From positions 187,236,936 through 187,300,935 of the forward strand of contig CM077676.1 of assembly GCA_039707655.1 (NCBI GenBank): 64,000 nt of DNA. The letters run 5' to 3'. The translations under genes and the position numbers were made by a program. Shown here in pieces: positions 30,537 to 39,765 of the stretch (position 1 is its first letter; each line of letters begins with the position of its first letter). The notes below the pieces were generated by a model, which saw only the letters and a list, made by a program, of their open reading frames with translations, was not told the DNA's origin and made no database searches. Origin of the DNA: Elymus sibiricus. Its lineage: Eukaryota > Streptophyta > Magnoliopsida > Poales > Poaceae.

Positions 30537-31091
30537 GACGGTACTACCGCCCCTACTACCGTGAAAACTACTGGCATCTTTTGACGCTAACCGGTAGTAG
30601 AGCGGTACTGAAGCGGTAGTACCGCTTGGAGCGGTAGTACCGCATGACATCAGCGGTACTACCGTGCTGCCTGCGCGCAGAGTTTCGGGCTGACAGCCCA
30701 TGTACCCCTTCGATCTATCTTAGGATATAAATACTCTTCCTTAGGGTTAGTTAGAGTTAGACCACGTTTAAGATAAACCCTAGTTCATGAGATTGCTTGT
30801 AAGCATTCATCTTGAATCCTCATCACCAATTCGTATCGATCTGGTGATTATATACTGCAAGTCAAGTGTGATCTGCTGTTCCATTGGGAATTAGTATATT
30901 GCAATTCTAACCGTTCGTGGTCGACGGCTGCGTGCGCAAGTGTGTGACGTTGTGAATATCCAAAGGGTGGAGACCTTTTGCATTGGCATCAGGGATCAAG
31001 CGAGGGAGAGTTCATCGGCGACATACAAGTTATCCTACACCATCATCATCACCACCGCCGCTTACTGAGAAGATCGGGACACCCCATATCA
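30236..31091 (+). repeat. LTR 3 of the array
   Basis: Same length as LTR 1 and LTR 2 with at least three substitutions, for example GGGTGG where the others have GGGTTG, and ATCAAGCGAG where they have ATCAAGTGAG. It ends CCCCATATCA followed by AGCCT. Confidence 0.92.
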
Positions 31092-31096
31092 AGCCT
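31092..31096. other. Target-site duplication AGCCT (right) of LTR array
   Basis: Matches 22618-22622. Confidence 0.88.
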
Positions 31097-31139
31097 AGGC
31101 GGAGCGCGTCTCATCTTCAAGGTCTGACTCGGGTGCTAC

Positions 31140-31775
31140 CTACGCCTCGTCGGAATCTTCGTCCTCACTCTTGATGCCCGGGGAGCTTTCGTCACTTTTG
31201 CCCCTGCTGGTGGAGTCGGTGTCACTGCCGCTCTCGCCCTCCGCGCAGCACTCCATGCGGCCACCGGAGACCCCGAAGAACTTCACAAAGAGTGTGGCGG
31301 CTCCGTCGTACCTAAACTGGAGGAGATGCCCCCGCCTTAGGCCACAGGAATGGGCGAATGACTTCCACCCCCATGTCAGGAATAAGAAGCCAGTGGGGGA
31401 GAACTCAGCCATCACCCAGGAGGGGCCGTTGCAGCAGCCATCCGCCTGTAGCCACAGGCCCGAGGGCCTGCTGTCCTCCATCGCTCTCGTAAAGGAGTCC
31501 AGGAGCCGGAGCCAGCTCCGGGGTCGACGGTGCAGCCCCACGATGAACTCGTGCGCTGCCACCGCCATGTGGGCCTTCGCCTGGGGAGGAAGGGCGGGCG
31601 CTCCGCCACGCCCGCCTCTACCACGAGCACCACGCCCTCCACGGCCGCGGGGGGTGGCCCTTCCGCGGGCACTAGGACTGGCCCCCGTGGCGGCTGCCGA
31701 GGAGCGCGCTTGGCCCCGAGGGGAAGCCATCGTGGCGGCAGCAGATGCATGGGCTTGACCTCTGCCCCTCGCCAT
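31140..31775 (-). CDS. B3 DNA-binding domain protein
   Basis: 211 residues from the ATG at 31775 (MARGRGQAHAS). A longer upstream frame exists but runs into the CACTA terminus, so I reject that start. Residues 1-60 are Ala/Arg/Gly-rich with RGRGGRGxRGRGG repeats. Residues about 85-172 form a plant B3 domain: LWLQADGCCNGPSWVM, FSPTGFLFLTWGWKSFAHSC, GLRRGHLLQFRYDGAATLFV and KFFGVSGGR match its strand order and the GDxxxF-type 'LRRGHLLQF' turn. The C-terminal tail is Ser/Asp/Glu-rich. B3 domains bind DNA in the nucleus. The frame is open, but a CACTA element sits less than 100 bases upstream, in the likely 5' UTR, so expression may be lost or changed. It could be a low-copy gene or a repeat-borne B3 copy. 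Confidence 0.72.
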   Translation of the reverse strand: MARGRGQAHASAAATMASPRGQARSSAAATGASPSARGRATPRGRGGRGARGRGGRGGAPALPPQAKAHMAVAAHEFIVGLHRRPRSWLRLLDSFTRAMEDSRPSGLWLQADGCCNGPSWVMAEFSPTGFLFLTWGWKSFAHSCGLRRGHLLQFRYDGAATLFVKFFGVSGGRMECCAEGESGSDTDSTSRGKSDESSPGIKSEDEDSDEA

Positions 31776-31862
31776 CGTGGCGGTGGTCCTCGGGGAAAGC
31801 AAGGAAAGGAAAAAGGTTGAAGAAGGGGAGAGGCAAGGGTAGAAGATGAGTGAGGAAGGTCT
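31776..31862 (-). other. Likely 5' UTR of the B3 gene
   Basis: CT-rich leader on the minus strand ending at the TCT duplication of the CACTA element. Its continuation is 37712-37934. Confidence 0.45.
31860..31862. other. 3-bp target duplication TCT (left) of CACTA element
   Basis: TCT before CACTACTAG; TCT also follows the other terminus at 37709-37711. Confidence 0.75.
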
Positions 31863-31882
31863 CACTACTAGAAAAAGGGCTA
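31863..31882 (+). repeat. Left CACTA terminal inverted repeat
   Basis: CACTACTAGAAAAAGGGCTA; the partner at 37689-37708 differs by a few bases. Confidence 0.88.
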
Positions 31883-31898
31883 TAGCTAATATAGACAT

Positions 31899-32180
31899 TA
31901 GTGGCGCAGTATGTATGTGGTGCGCCACTGCTAAATAGCAGTGGCGCACCACACATGGGTGCGCCACTAATCTCTATATTACTAATGGCGCACCACACAC
32001 ACGGTGCGCCATTGCTATTTTTTTCTGAGTCCACCCCCCTCCCCAGGCTTACCAATGGCGCACCAGATCCAGGTGCGCCACTACTATTTTAGGTAGCAGT
32101 GGCGCACCTAGGTGTGGTGCGCCATTACTAAGTCTATGCCTGACTTAGTAATGGCGCACCACACCTAGGTGCGCCACTCC
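31899..32180. repeat. Left subterminal GTGGCGCACC array
   Basis: About ten copies of GTGGCGCACC / GGTGCGCCAC, many as inverted pairs around short AT spacers. Confidence 0.88.
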
Positions 32181-32608
32181 AGTACCGCACACCAGGCGGG
32201 GTGAGACACCCGCTCGGGTCCAGTTCGCTCCGGAAAAATGAAAAAGAAAACAAACCAGCCGCCGCTCGCCGTCTTCCTCTTCCCCGATTCCCAAACCAGC
32301 CGCCGCCCAACCCCACCGGCGACCTCCTCCTCCTCCTCCTTTCCCTCTCAGCCGGTGACCTCCTCCTACTCTCCCTCTCCCTCACCCTCTCCCTCGCCTA
32401 GGGAGGGCCCAGACCAGCTCTACCTGCTCAGGCCGCCGCCAGATCCGCTCCGGCGTTTCCGCATCCGCGCCACCATCCTCCTCCACGACCACACAGCGGC
32501 AGAGGAGCCTTCCTCCTCCCACCGCCACCACGCCCTCCTCCTTCCACCTCCACAGCCCTCCCTCCCCCCCTCCTCGCGCCTCAAACCCTAGCCCGCGGTC
32601 GGGCGGCC

Positions 32609-35600
32609 ATGGCGACCGAGCTCAGGATCCGCAGCACCCTCCCCTCCAAGACCAACAACAGCAACACAACGTCCACATGGAGAGGTTATGGTAGGCATGA
32701 ATCCCTTTCTCTTCTTCTTCTTCCGGTTTCCTTCATTCCCGCATCTGATTCGTGCGTGCGGTTTGGTCTGTGCAGTTTGCTCGCTCCGATCTGGTGTGGT
32801 ATGCTCTGCTCTGCTCTGCTCCGCTTGTGTGAATGGAGACAGAGGTAAGCCATCTCTCGCTCTCCCTCTCCCACCCCCATCTTGTCTCTGTACTCTAGGT
32901 AACCACTGCTTCCATTTGATTGATACGTGCATATACTGACAGGAGAACCACCGTGATGTATATTTCCTTTCCTGCTAAATAAATTCTGAGGTTGCATTCA
33001 TTTCCTTGAAGAATTAAAATGTTGAACCTTTTGCTGCAAATTCTTATTCTGAGGTTGTATATATATTGAAGATGTTTGCTTGGTACTACTCTGGTTGATT
33101 GATGAATCAAGCAGGCTCATGGAAATTAAAACGTGGGTGTTTTGTTTGTATGTCTATTCATCTCAGTTACCTCATGTAGGCTCTGCACACCATCACCATC
33201 CTCTCTGTTACGCAGTTTGAACGATTACTCATGACTTTTCTTTCTATTTACTACGGTGGTTCGCCGGGCCGATGATGTGTGTTGAAAATCAAAATGCAAG
33301 GACTTGAAAGGGTCCTCGAGGTCTGCTCCTTCTCCACAGTCGTCGTGCGCCCAGAGAGGAGCCTCTGTGTGGTGTAGTTTGCTTCTTCTTGGGCCGACTG
33401 GATTACACCTAGGTGCTCGCGCCTGCTGCATACGCTTGAGGTTAGGCATACCTTCTTCTGCTCAACACACCTGCAGTTCCTTTGCTTTGCCATTTCCTCT
33501 TTGTCTTCTGATGTACTGTGTTCCGCTGCTTATACGCTCTTCGTTTGCTTCTTACTGCAGATCAGTCAATCCCGTCGCCATCTGCGAGTCCTTGCTTTGG
33601 GAGGTACCTTTCTCTTTGCTCACTTTGTGTTCGAATGCGTGTGAGCTGATGTACCCTTGTTTCTTGTTTTTCCCCATCGACAGGCTCTTTTTTCGTCCGT
33701 TTCGCCTCGCTCTCTTCGGTTGGGTTCGTGCTAATCTCTGTTTTCATTCACATGCATGCTTGTTCAGTTTACTCTGTTTTTGGTGTCTAGTCTCGTTGTT
33801 ATTGCCGCTCGGGGTTAGCCCCTGTTGTGCCGTGCGCGCTTTTCGTGTGCGCTTGTTGATTAAAGCGGTCGTTCATGAGTATTTCATTTTCCATGACCAT
33901 GAAAAGATAAACATGGAGGTCAGGGGTAGGCTATAGCTCGCAAGCAATTTTCTTGTTTGATAGCCGTCGTTGACACATAAATGTGCAACACAGACTGAAC
34001 CCATGACACCAAAGAAACATAAATTCAGCAATAGACGAACTAAAATGGATTTGTTCAGTTTAGTTTAAAGATGTGTTAGTTTAACGAAAATGGATTTGTT
34101 CAGTTTAGTTTAAGATGTGTCAGTTCAAATAGGCTGCGCGGCTCTGTTTAGTACAGGAGCCACTAAAATGAGATGCACGGCTCTGTTTAGCATTCCTATT
34201 TGATTTAGAAAGATGCATGCCTATTTGGCTCTGGAAAACATTGCCTGATATGAATTAAGAATCTATGAACAAGTTCTGTAAATTCTGTAGTAGATTGCAG
34301 TGTTTGTCTTTATGATGAATGATAATGACCTGCCACTTTCTTCTCATATTAATCTTACTTTCATTGTTCAAATTATGTTGTGAGTAATTTGAATCATTCA
34401 TATACTCTGCTTCAAGGTTGTTCAATCTTGCATATTATTGACAGCTGATGTCAAGTTAGAACCTAAGACTGCACCCTGCTGCTTCCTTATATTTTGAGAT
34501 AAATACAGAGAGTTCATAATAGGGATCTGGGAGTGCCAAGTGAGTATGAAATATTAGATTTCAGACTCGAGGGGATTTTTAATGGTCCATCTTTCTGTAA
34601 TATTTTTTGTTTTGAAATATTAGAGTATGACATATTAGAGTCCAGACTTGGGCTGAATACAAAATGTATTAATTCCTTGTGGGCATATACAACATTTTCA
34701 ACGGTCCAGCTTTTTGTAATTTTTTGTTTTGAACATGTTCAGCAGGCTTCCTTTAATTGAGCTTTTGAATATGTTTTAGAAAGTACATAGATATGAGGAG
34801 ACCTCAGTCCACCATGAGGAAGAGGAACTACTAGATTATTCATTCAGGCCATGAACAAGAGCATGACTTCTAGAGAACTATAATGATACTGATGCATAAA
34901 ACTTGGTTTGGGATATGGAATTGGCAACCTGTTTAAGTTGTTAGTATCCTTTAATCCTTGTAGAGCATTTTTGTTTGTTCTGTACCTGTCTGTTTATGTC
35001 AGTTTTCATGGGAAGTGAGACTCTCTGTGTTAGTTTTCTTGCAAAGCTTGTGGTTGTAATATGCAATTTTGTAGCTAAACCATACTAATTCTAAAACAAG
35101 CGAAGCTGGGGCGCCGGGGTTGCACAGGCGAAGCTGGGGCGCCGGGGTTACATATCTTAACTGAAGATCCATTTGTAATATCTTAACTGTGCATACAAGT
35201 AATATGCACAGGCGAAGCTGGGGCGCCGGGGTTGCCGCGCCAAGAGCAGGGCGCCGGAGTTCAAGCTGTGGGCGCATCTTCGTGACTGCAGACTGCACCG
35301 AGGACCATCCACTCTCTCCACGTGCAACGTGCTACGGTGATCCACTCATTCTTCTTCTCAAATCCCAAATCCTTTTTACTAGAAGTAGCACTACTACTGG
35401 GACTCGTTAGTAGATTGGATACCAGAGATCTGTTAGTAGAAGTAGTACTCCTATTTATTAGTACAAGTACTATTGCTAGTCTGCTACTTGATTAGTTAGT
35501 AGAAATTAAATACGTACCAGAGATCTATTAGTAGAAGTAGTGCTCTTATACTTAGATTCTTTAGTACCTATAAGTACTACTGCTGCTTGATTATTTAGTA

Positions 35601-37022
35601 GAAATTTGGCTAGTACTTTAATCGTTACTAGCACTGCCTAGCTGCCTTGCTGGTGATTTAATAGAGCAATTTATTTTCTCCATGAAATTAAATTGCAAGC
35701 AATATGTACTGAAATGACCAGCAAGCAAGCAGTGGTTAATTTGTTGATCTGTATTCACTTGTGGCACTTCACTGGTTCCTGTGGTGTCAAATTTAATTTG
35801 ATGCCTTAAAAATAGTTAGAAGGTTCAAATAATTTAGTCCTTATTTTTCTCACGCTGTTCAATTGATTTACTGTTTGGGAAAATAAGATTTGATTCCTGT
35901 TATGTGTAAGATAATTTAATAGGAAAGATTAATCTATCACCCATATATATGGTAATTTGTAAGAATGCTTCTCAATGCAAATATTGTACTGTGGTTATCC
36001 ATATTAGACAAGATCAGCATATTTGTGATATCCGAGTGCGAACTTTGAGCTGTAGTGTTGATGTGACACTATGGTGATCTGCTAAATTTACATGCTTGCA
36101 TATTCTAGTGATTCATCTTTGCATATATATTGCATCCATCTCAGCACGCATCGTTATTATTACGTGCAGTAGCAATGGTAGTGTTCCTTACTGCTCTAGT
36201 TAATTATCTATTCCTCTCTAATTTGTTCCTTCTATGCAGACATGCCACTCGCAAGGAACAAATCGATGCAGTAGTTTCTGCAGAAATAAAAAGAGAAATT
36301 GCTGCAACAGTTTCTGTAGAAATGAAAATAGAGGTAAACTTACATGGCCATCATGTAACCATATCAGTTTTGGTCACTAGCAGGCTCTCATTTTTCTGTA
36401 ATTTAATTGTCCATGTTGATAAGGAATGCATATGTCTTTGATAAGTGTGGGCAATTTTGTGTAACACGGCCCTGTTCGCTTGAACTTATCAGCCCGGCTT
36501 ATCAGCCATGGTACAGTGTTTTTCTCTCACAACAAAATAGCATCAGCCGGCTTAACAGCCGCAGAAACCATCAGCCGAACAGCCCGATAACTCTTTTCTT
36601 TGCATTTAGATAGCCTGTATAGATTTCTGAACTCATAACCCAGATTGAACCCATCTTAGTGCCGGTAATCATGTGTTTCTATTTCAGGAAGGCAAGGCTT
36701 GGATGACACAACTGCTGACCTGCTATCCGTGGCATGCTTGTTTTGCTTACAACAAGAGTTACTGTCCGATGTGCACACTTAAGGTAAAAATTTATTCCCC
36801 GCATTGATGACACAGCTGCTAACAGAAATTTGTTCTCAGAGCCAATATCCCCGCATTGTTGCTGAAGACTTCTTGCCACTTCCAACCATTTGGTGGATCC
36901 TACATTTTAATCTTAACACAAGGGTTATCTATTGTTTTTGTCTGCAGGTGTTGGACAATGACCAAGTGGTGGTCATGGAAATGAAGACAGACGAGGTTGT
37001 TGGCTGTGTGGTGAAGTGGTAG
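32609..37022 (+). pseudogene. Spliced gene (probably captured host gene fragment) inside CACTA
   Basis: Exons I can support: 32609-32690, starting MATELRIRSTLPSKTNNS after a GC-rich leader and ending at a GTAGGC donor; 36240-36333, coding HATRKEQIDAVVSAEIKR; 36688-36783, coding GKAWMTQLLTCYPWHACF and the Cys-pair SYCPMC; and 36948-37022, coding VLDNDQVVVMEMKTDEVVGC and ending KW-stop. The last three exons join in phase with AG/GT borders. The first ends in phase 1 and does not join directly to the second, so an exon is missing or unseen in the long AT-rich interval between them. I do not recognise the product; the Cys-x-x-Cys could be half a metal site. Codon phase and splice sites suggest a former host gene. 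Confidence 0.45.
32691..36239. other. Long AT-rich interior of the CACTA element
   Basis: Mostly intron-like sequence. It has three near-copies of GCGAAGCTGGGGCGCCGGGGTT (35101-35240, interrupted by spacers) and short repeats with GTAGTACTACT-type words (35380-35640). Open frames here are short and unsupported. Confidence 0.5.
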
Positions 37023-37334
37023 TGTAGGATAGATAGGTAGATAGGTTTTAGCTTAGGTTTTCTATTTATTTCTTAGTTTGTAACTAGGTCAGTTTACTAC
37101 TTTTGTAATTCTAGAATAGTCCAGCATTTAAATGATTATGTAACTATTTTATCTTGATAAATGGTTTCATTCTAAGAATTTGGATACTAAATTTGTATTT
37201 TTATGATTCTTATTTATTTAATTATGAGCATTTGAATTTTGCAAACTGTATATACTATACTGTACTATATTCAAAATGTATACATGTATAAATACGTGGA
37301 CAGCGCATAAAAAAATAAATTTTCGAAATTCTAC

Positions 37335-37700
37335 TAGTGGCACACGAAATTAACTACCAGTGGCGCACCAGAGAAAAATACTAGTGGCGCACCATATTTT
37401 CTACCAGTGGCGCACCTAATAAAAATAGCAGTGGCGCACCATATTAATTACCAGTGGCGCACCGACTTTTAATAGCAGTGGCGCACCATCCTAAATACCA
37501 GTGGCGCACATCCAGGAAATACCAGTGGCGCACCATAAGCTAGTAGTGGCGCACCATATGGTGCGCCATTGGTATGTGCCTTACCAGTGGCGCACCAGAG
37601 GTGCGCCATTACTAACCATTACTAATGGCGTGTTAATAGTGGCGCACCCATAGTGCGCCACTAATAGCAATATGTGGTGCGCCACTAATAGCCTTTTTTC
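37335..37700. repeat. Right subterminal GTGGCGCACC array
   Basis: More than twelve copies of CAGTGGCGCACC and its complement, mostly in one orientation with AT-rich spacers, then inverted pairs next to the terminus. Confidence 0.88.
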
Positions 37701-37708
37701 TAATAGTG
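37689..37708 (-). repeat. Right CACTA terminal inverted repeat
   Basis: Minus strand CACTATTAGAAAAAAGGCTA, followed outside by TCT. Confidence 0.88.
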
Positions 37709-37711
37709 TCT

Positions 37712-37934
37712 CTACCCCCTGCTCCTTTTGTAATTCCCTAGGAGGACACTCTCCCTGCCGCTTCGCCTTCTTCGGTACTGGGAATCAAGGAGAGTAGAAG
37801 GAAGGGAATGATGGCCCTGCACCACATGTGGGCAGGTTTTATGGCAGCGTGGGTAGTTGCCGAGGTGTAGTGGAGGAAGTGGGGGCGTCCCACGTCCCAT
37901 CGTGCGCCATGCGTCAAACCTAGGCCCCGCAGTC
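37712..37934. other. Flank of the B3 gene, no separate gene
   Basis: Upstream sequence of the B3 gene displaced by the CACTA insertion. CT-rich and GC-rich parts; no reading frame I would support. Confidence 0.4.
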
Positions 37935-38882
37935 TGTCAGGGCCCGTGCTGTTTTGCTGCCAACGGGCAGGAACATGCGCGCCATGGGCCCGGGGGCTAC
38001 TATCGGGCCAGCGGAACCGGGGTACCATGGCCCGTCTGCCTGCGGCCCAGGAAGCAATGCCTGGCGAAGGCCCCAGATGTGGCCCAGCCACAGGTGCCCC
38101 GAAGCAAGACACCTCGTGAGGCAGCAGCCTCACGAGGACCCCTCCGGAGGGAGCAAGCTACCAAGACTCAGCAGCAGCAGGGGGCCTCGCGAGGCCTCCT
38201 CGTGAGGCGGCCTCCCGAGGCTGCCTCCCGAGGCCACCCGAGCCCGGCGTCAGCCACACAGCCCAGTGCTCACCACGTGGGTGACGCACTTGGCGACGAG
38301 TAACAGCAGGAACCGTACCAACAGGCGAGGATAGAGAGGATTTCCTCTTTGGTGCTAAAGGAGTAGCACCAGCTGCCCACCTCCAAAGCAAGTCCCAAAG
38401 ACTGCCCGTTTGGTGAAAGAAGACCAAGACAACAAGGCGTGCAGGGCGGATGTCATCCCCGAGCCCACCGGCGCGTCATGGATAACGCTTCTGCAGGCGA
38501 AGACCGTCTTTTGTTAGGATAATCCCGGGCTCCTTTCCCCCTTCAAATTGCCGTTGTGTGTGGCTACCCTTCCTGCCAACATTTTCAGGGGAAGAGGACC
38601 AAGGCGGCTATAAAAGGGGCAGTGCTGCCACCGTAAAGGAGGATCGGTTCCATTGTCTCCTACCTTGTACATGAGAGCTGCCTTGCCACAATAATCCCAA
38701 ACACAACCAGGAGTAGGGTTTTAGACCGCAAGGTGGCCCGAACCTGGGTAGCTGTTGTGTCCTCTATCGTGCCCCGCGCTAGCGCGCTCTCGCCGTAGCC
38801 TCGCCGTGGTCGACGTTGAGCCGGTTGGACCGAGCTTGCCCCCAGTGTTCGAACCAGGGTCCCCGGAGCCCCGATTCTGACA
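37935..38882 (+). mobile_element. LTR remnant (solo or truncated), same family as 49483-50381
   Basis: Starts TGTCAGGGCCCGTG and ends CCCCGATTCTGACA. A TATA box (CTATAAAAGG, 38609-38617) sets the plus orientation. It is recognisably related, in reverse complement, to the solo LTR at 49483-50381, including the CCTCGTGAGG-type words. The five-base flanks (CAGTC and AACTT) do not match, and no primer site follows, so it may be truncated or rearranged. Confidence 0.65.
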
Positions 38883-39057
38883 AACTTAATTTCTATGTTG
38901 CTATGAAGGATCTAAACTTTTGCTTCCGAACTACTAGTGAACTACAACATGGTCATTTGTATCGTCTGTGATGCTATGAAGATTGTGATGTGCCTTTGCA
39001 CTATGTGATTGGATAACTATGAAATTGACTTGTTAGCTTGTTTATTTATCTTCATAG

Positions 39058-39327
39058 ATGAAGTGGAACTGGAATGTGGTGTACACCGGGAGGAACCCAG
39101 GAGTTGATGATTCATGGGAGATATGCAAGGAACAAGTGGACGGTTACAAGAACAGCTATTATAAAGGATATAATACTAAAAAAGAAGCAGAGGATCGTTA
39201 TGCCAACTGCGTCCGCAAAGAGAAAATCAACTATGAAGTATGCAAGACCATGTGGATAGGTGGACGAGTAAAGAATTTGATTATCTTTATCCATTTTAGT
39301 ATCATTATGGTGTTGTTGTTATCATGA
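39058..39327 (+). CDS. Exon with RNase H1 N-terminal / viroplasmin-type domain
   Basis: ATG follows a TTCATAG acceptor. Residues 3-50 (WNVVYTGRNPGVDDSWEICK, then QVDGYKNSYYKGYNTKKEAE) match the small domain shared by the N-terminus of eukaryotic RNase H1 and the inclusion-body protein of plant pararetroviruses, where it binds RNA/DNA hybrids. The key aromatic and Gly pattern (Y-x-G-R-x-P-G, W, Y-K-G-Y) is complete. After about residue 70 (MWIGG) the sequence turns into an AT-rich, intron-like tail, so the exon may end at the GGTGGACGAG donor-like site. Such domains occur in grass DNA transposons as accessory parts. No RNase H catalytic domain is visible. Confidence 0.6.
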   Translation: MKWNWNVVYTGRNPGVDDSWEICKEQVDGYKNSYYKGYNTKKEAEDRYANCVRKEKINYEVCKTMWIGGRVKNLIIFIHFSIIMVLLLS

Positions 39328-39546
39328 GGTCTTGTATGTATGTGACATGTTGAATGCTTCGCTGAGAGACTATATGTATTGTCACGTGAGTTGTTGTACT
39401 CTAATTTGTACATCTATTTGTATTGAATGTAATGTGCATGATCGCTTACGTAATGCGTATTGCCTACTGTGTACTATCAATTTTCAGGGTAATTTGTATT
39501 GGCTAATTGTCACGTTTGTGTGCTGGCAGATGGAGAAGTAGTTGTG

Positions 39547-39720
39547 GCGGGTGCTACATAAAACCCGCCACAACTAATAAAACAATACAGTGGCGGGCCC
39601 TATCAGACGCCCGACACTGTTTATGGGATACCACTGGCGGGAAGACGCCCGCCACTGATGGCGTATTAGCAGTGGCGGAAGGTCAGTGGCAGGCGCTCCT
39701 GAGAGGCGTGCCCGCCACTA
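39547..39720. repeat. Subterminal GTGGCGGGC array
   Basis: Six or more copies of GTGGCGGGC / GCCCGCCAC, distinct from the arrays of the other two CACTA families in this window. Confidence 0.85.
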
Positions 39721-39751
39721 ATGGCATTTCCCCACCCACCATTGCTAGGCA

Positions 39752-39765
39752 TTCCTGCAGTAGTG
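39752..39765 (-). repeat. CACTA terminal inverted repeat (third family)
   Basis: Minus strand CACTACTGCAGGAA. Next to it are CTT (39766-39768), the probable target bases. Confidence 0.83.

Larger units (their letters stand above)
22623..31091 (+). mobile_element. Tandem LTR retrotransposon array: LTR-internal-LTR-internal-LTR
   Basis: Three LTRs of 856 bases each alternate with two internal regions of about 2.95 kb, a period of about 3807 bases. The whole array is flanked by a single AGCCT duplication, so it is one insertion that was later expanded, not two insertions. Each internal region has its own initiator-tRNA-Met-type primer site and its own polypurine tract. No RT, RNase H or integrase is encoded, so the element is non-autonomous. 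Units are nearly identical; visible differences are a few substitutions in LTR 3 and homopolymer lengths. Confidence 0.93.
31863..37708 (+). mobile_element. Complete CACTA transposon carrying a captured-looking gene (GTGGCGCACC family)
   Basis: Left terminus CACTACTAGAAAAAGGGCTA and right terminus, on the minus strand, CACTATTAGAAAAAAGGCTA are inverted repeats flanked by TCT. Both ends carry arrays of TAGTGGCGCACC in both orientations. No TNP2-type transposase or Ptta protein is visible in the 5.8 kb, so it is non-autonomous. The interior has a GC-rich leader and spliced-looking exons on the plus strand, suggesting capture of a host gene. Orientation is assigned from those exons. Confidence 0.88.
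38883..39765 (+). mobile_element. CACTA transposon, right end only (GTGGCGGGC family)
   Basis: The right terminus reads CACTACTGCAGGAATG on the minus strand and is preceded by subterminal GTGGCGGGC/GCCCGCCAC repeats (39547-39720). An exon with an RNase H1 N-terminal domain lies upstream. A matching left terminus was not found in the window. Host coding sequence starts directly at 39766. Confidence 0.78.

Noticed and set aside
31776..31967. N-terminal extension of the B3 protein (MAHPCVVRHCYLAVAH start)
   Set aside because: The extra codons are translated from the CACTA terminal and subterminal sequence and cannot belong to the original gene.
32238..32591. Pro/Ser-rich frame in the CACTA interior
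   Set aside because: It looks like the CT-rich 5' leader of the captured gene, with no domain.
37335..37700. Second CRISPR-like array (GTGGCGCACC units)
   Set aside because: Spacers are AT-rich and of variable length, and the block lies at the right end of a CACTA element with a matching left end.
37738..38303. Ala/Pro/Arg-rich frames on both strands
   Set aside because: They overlap an LTR remnant and show no domain or codon pattern.
39112..39413. Short antisense frames over the viroplasmin-type exon
   Set aside because: The plus strand carries a clear domain with a splice acceptor; these are shadows.
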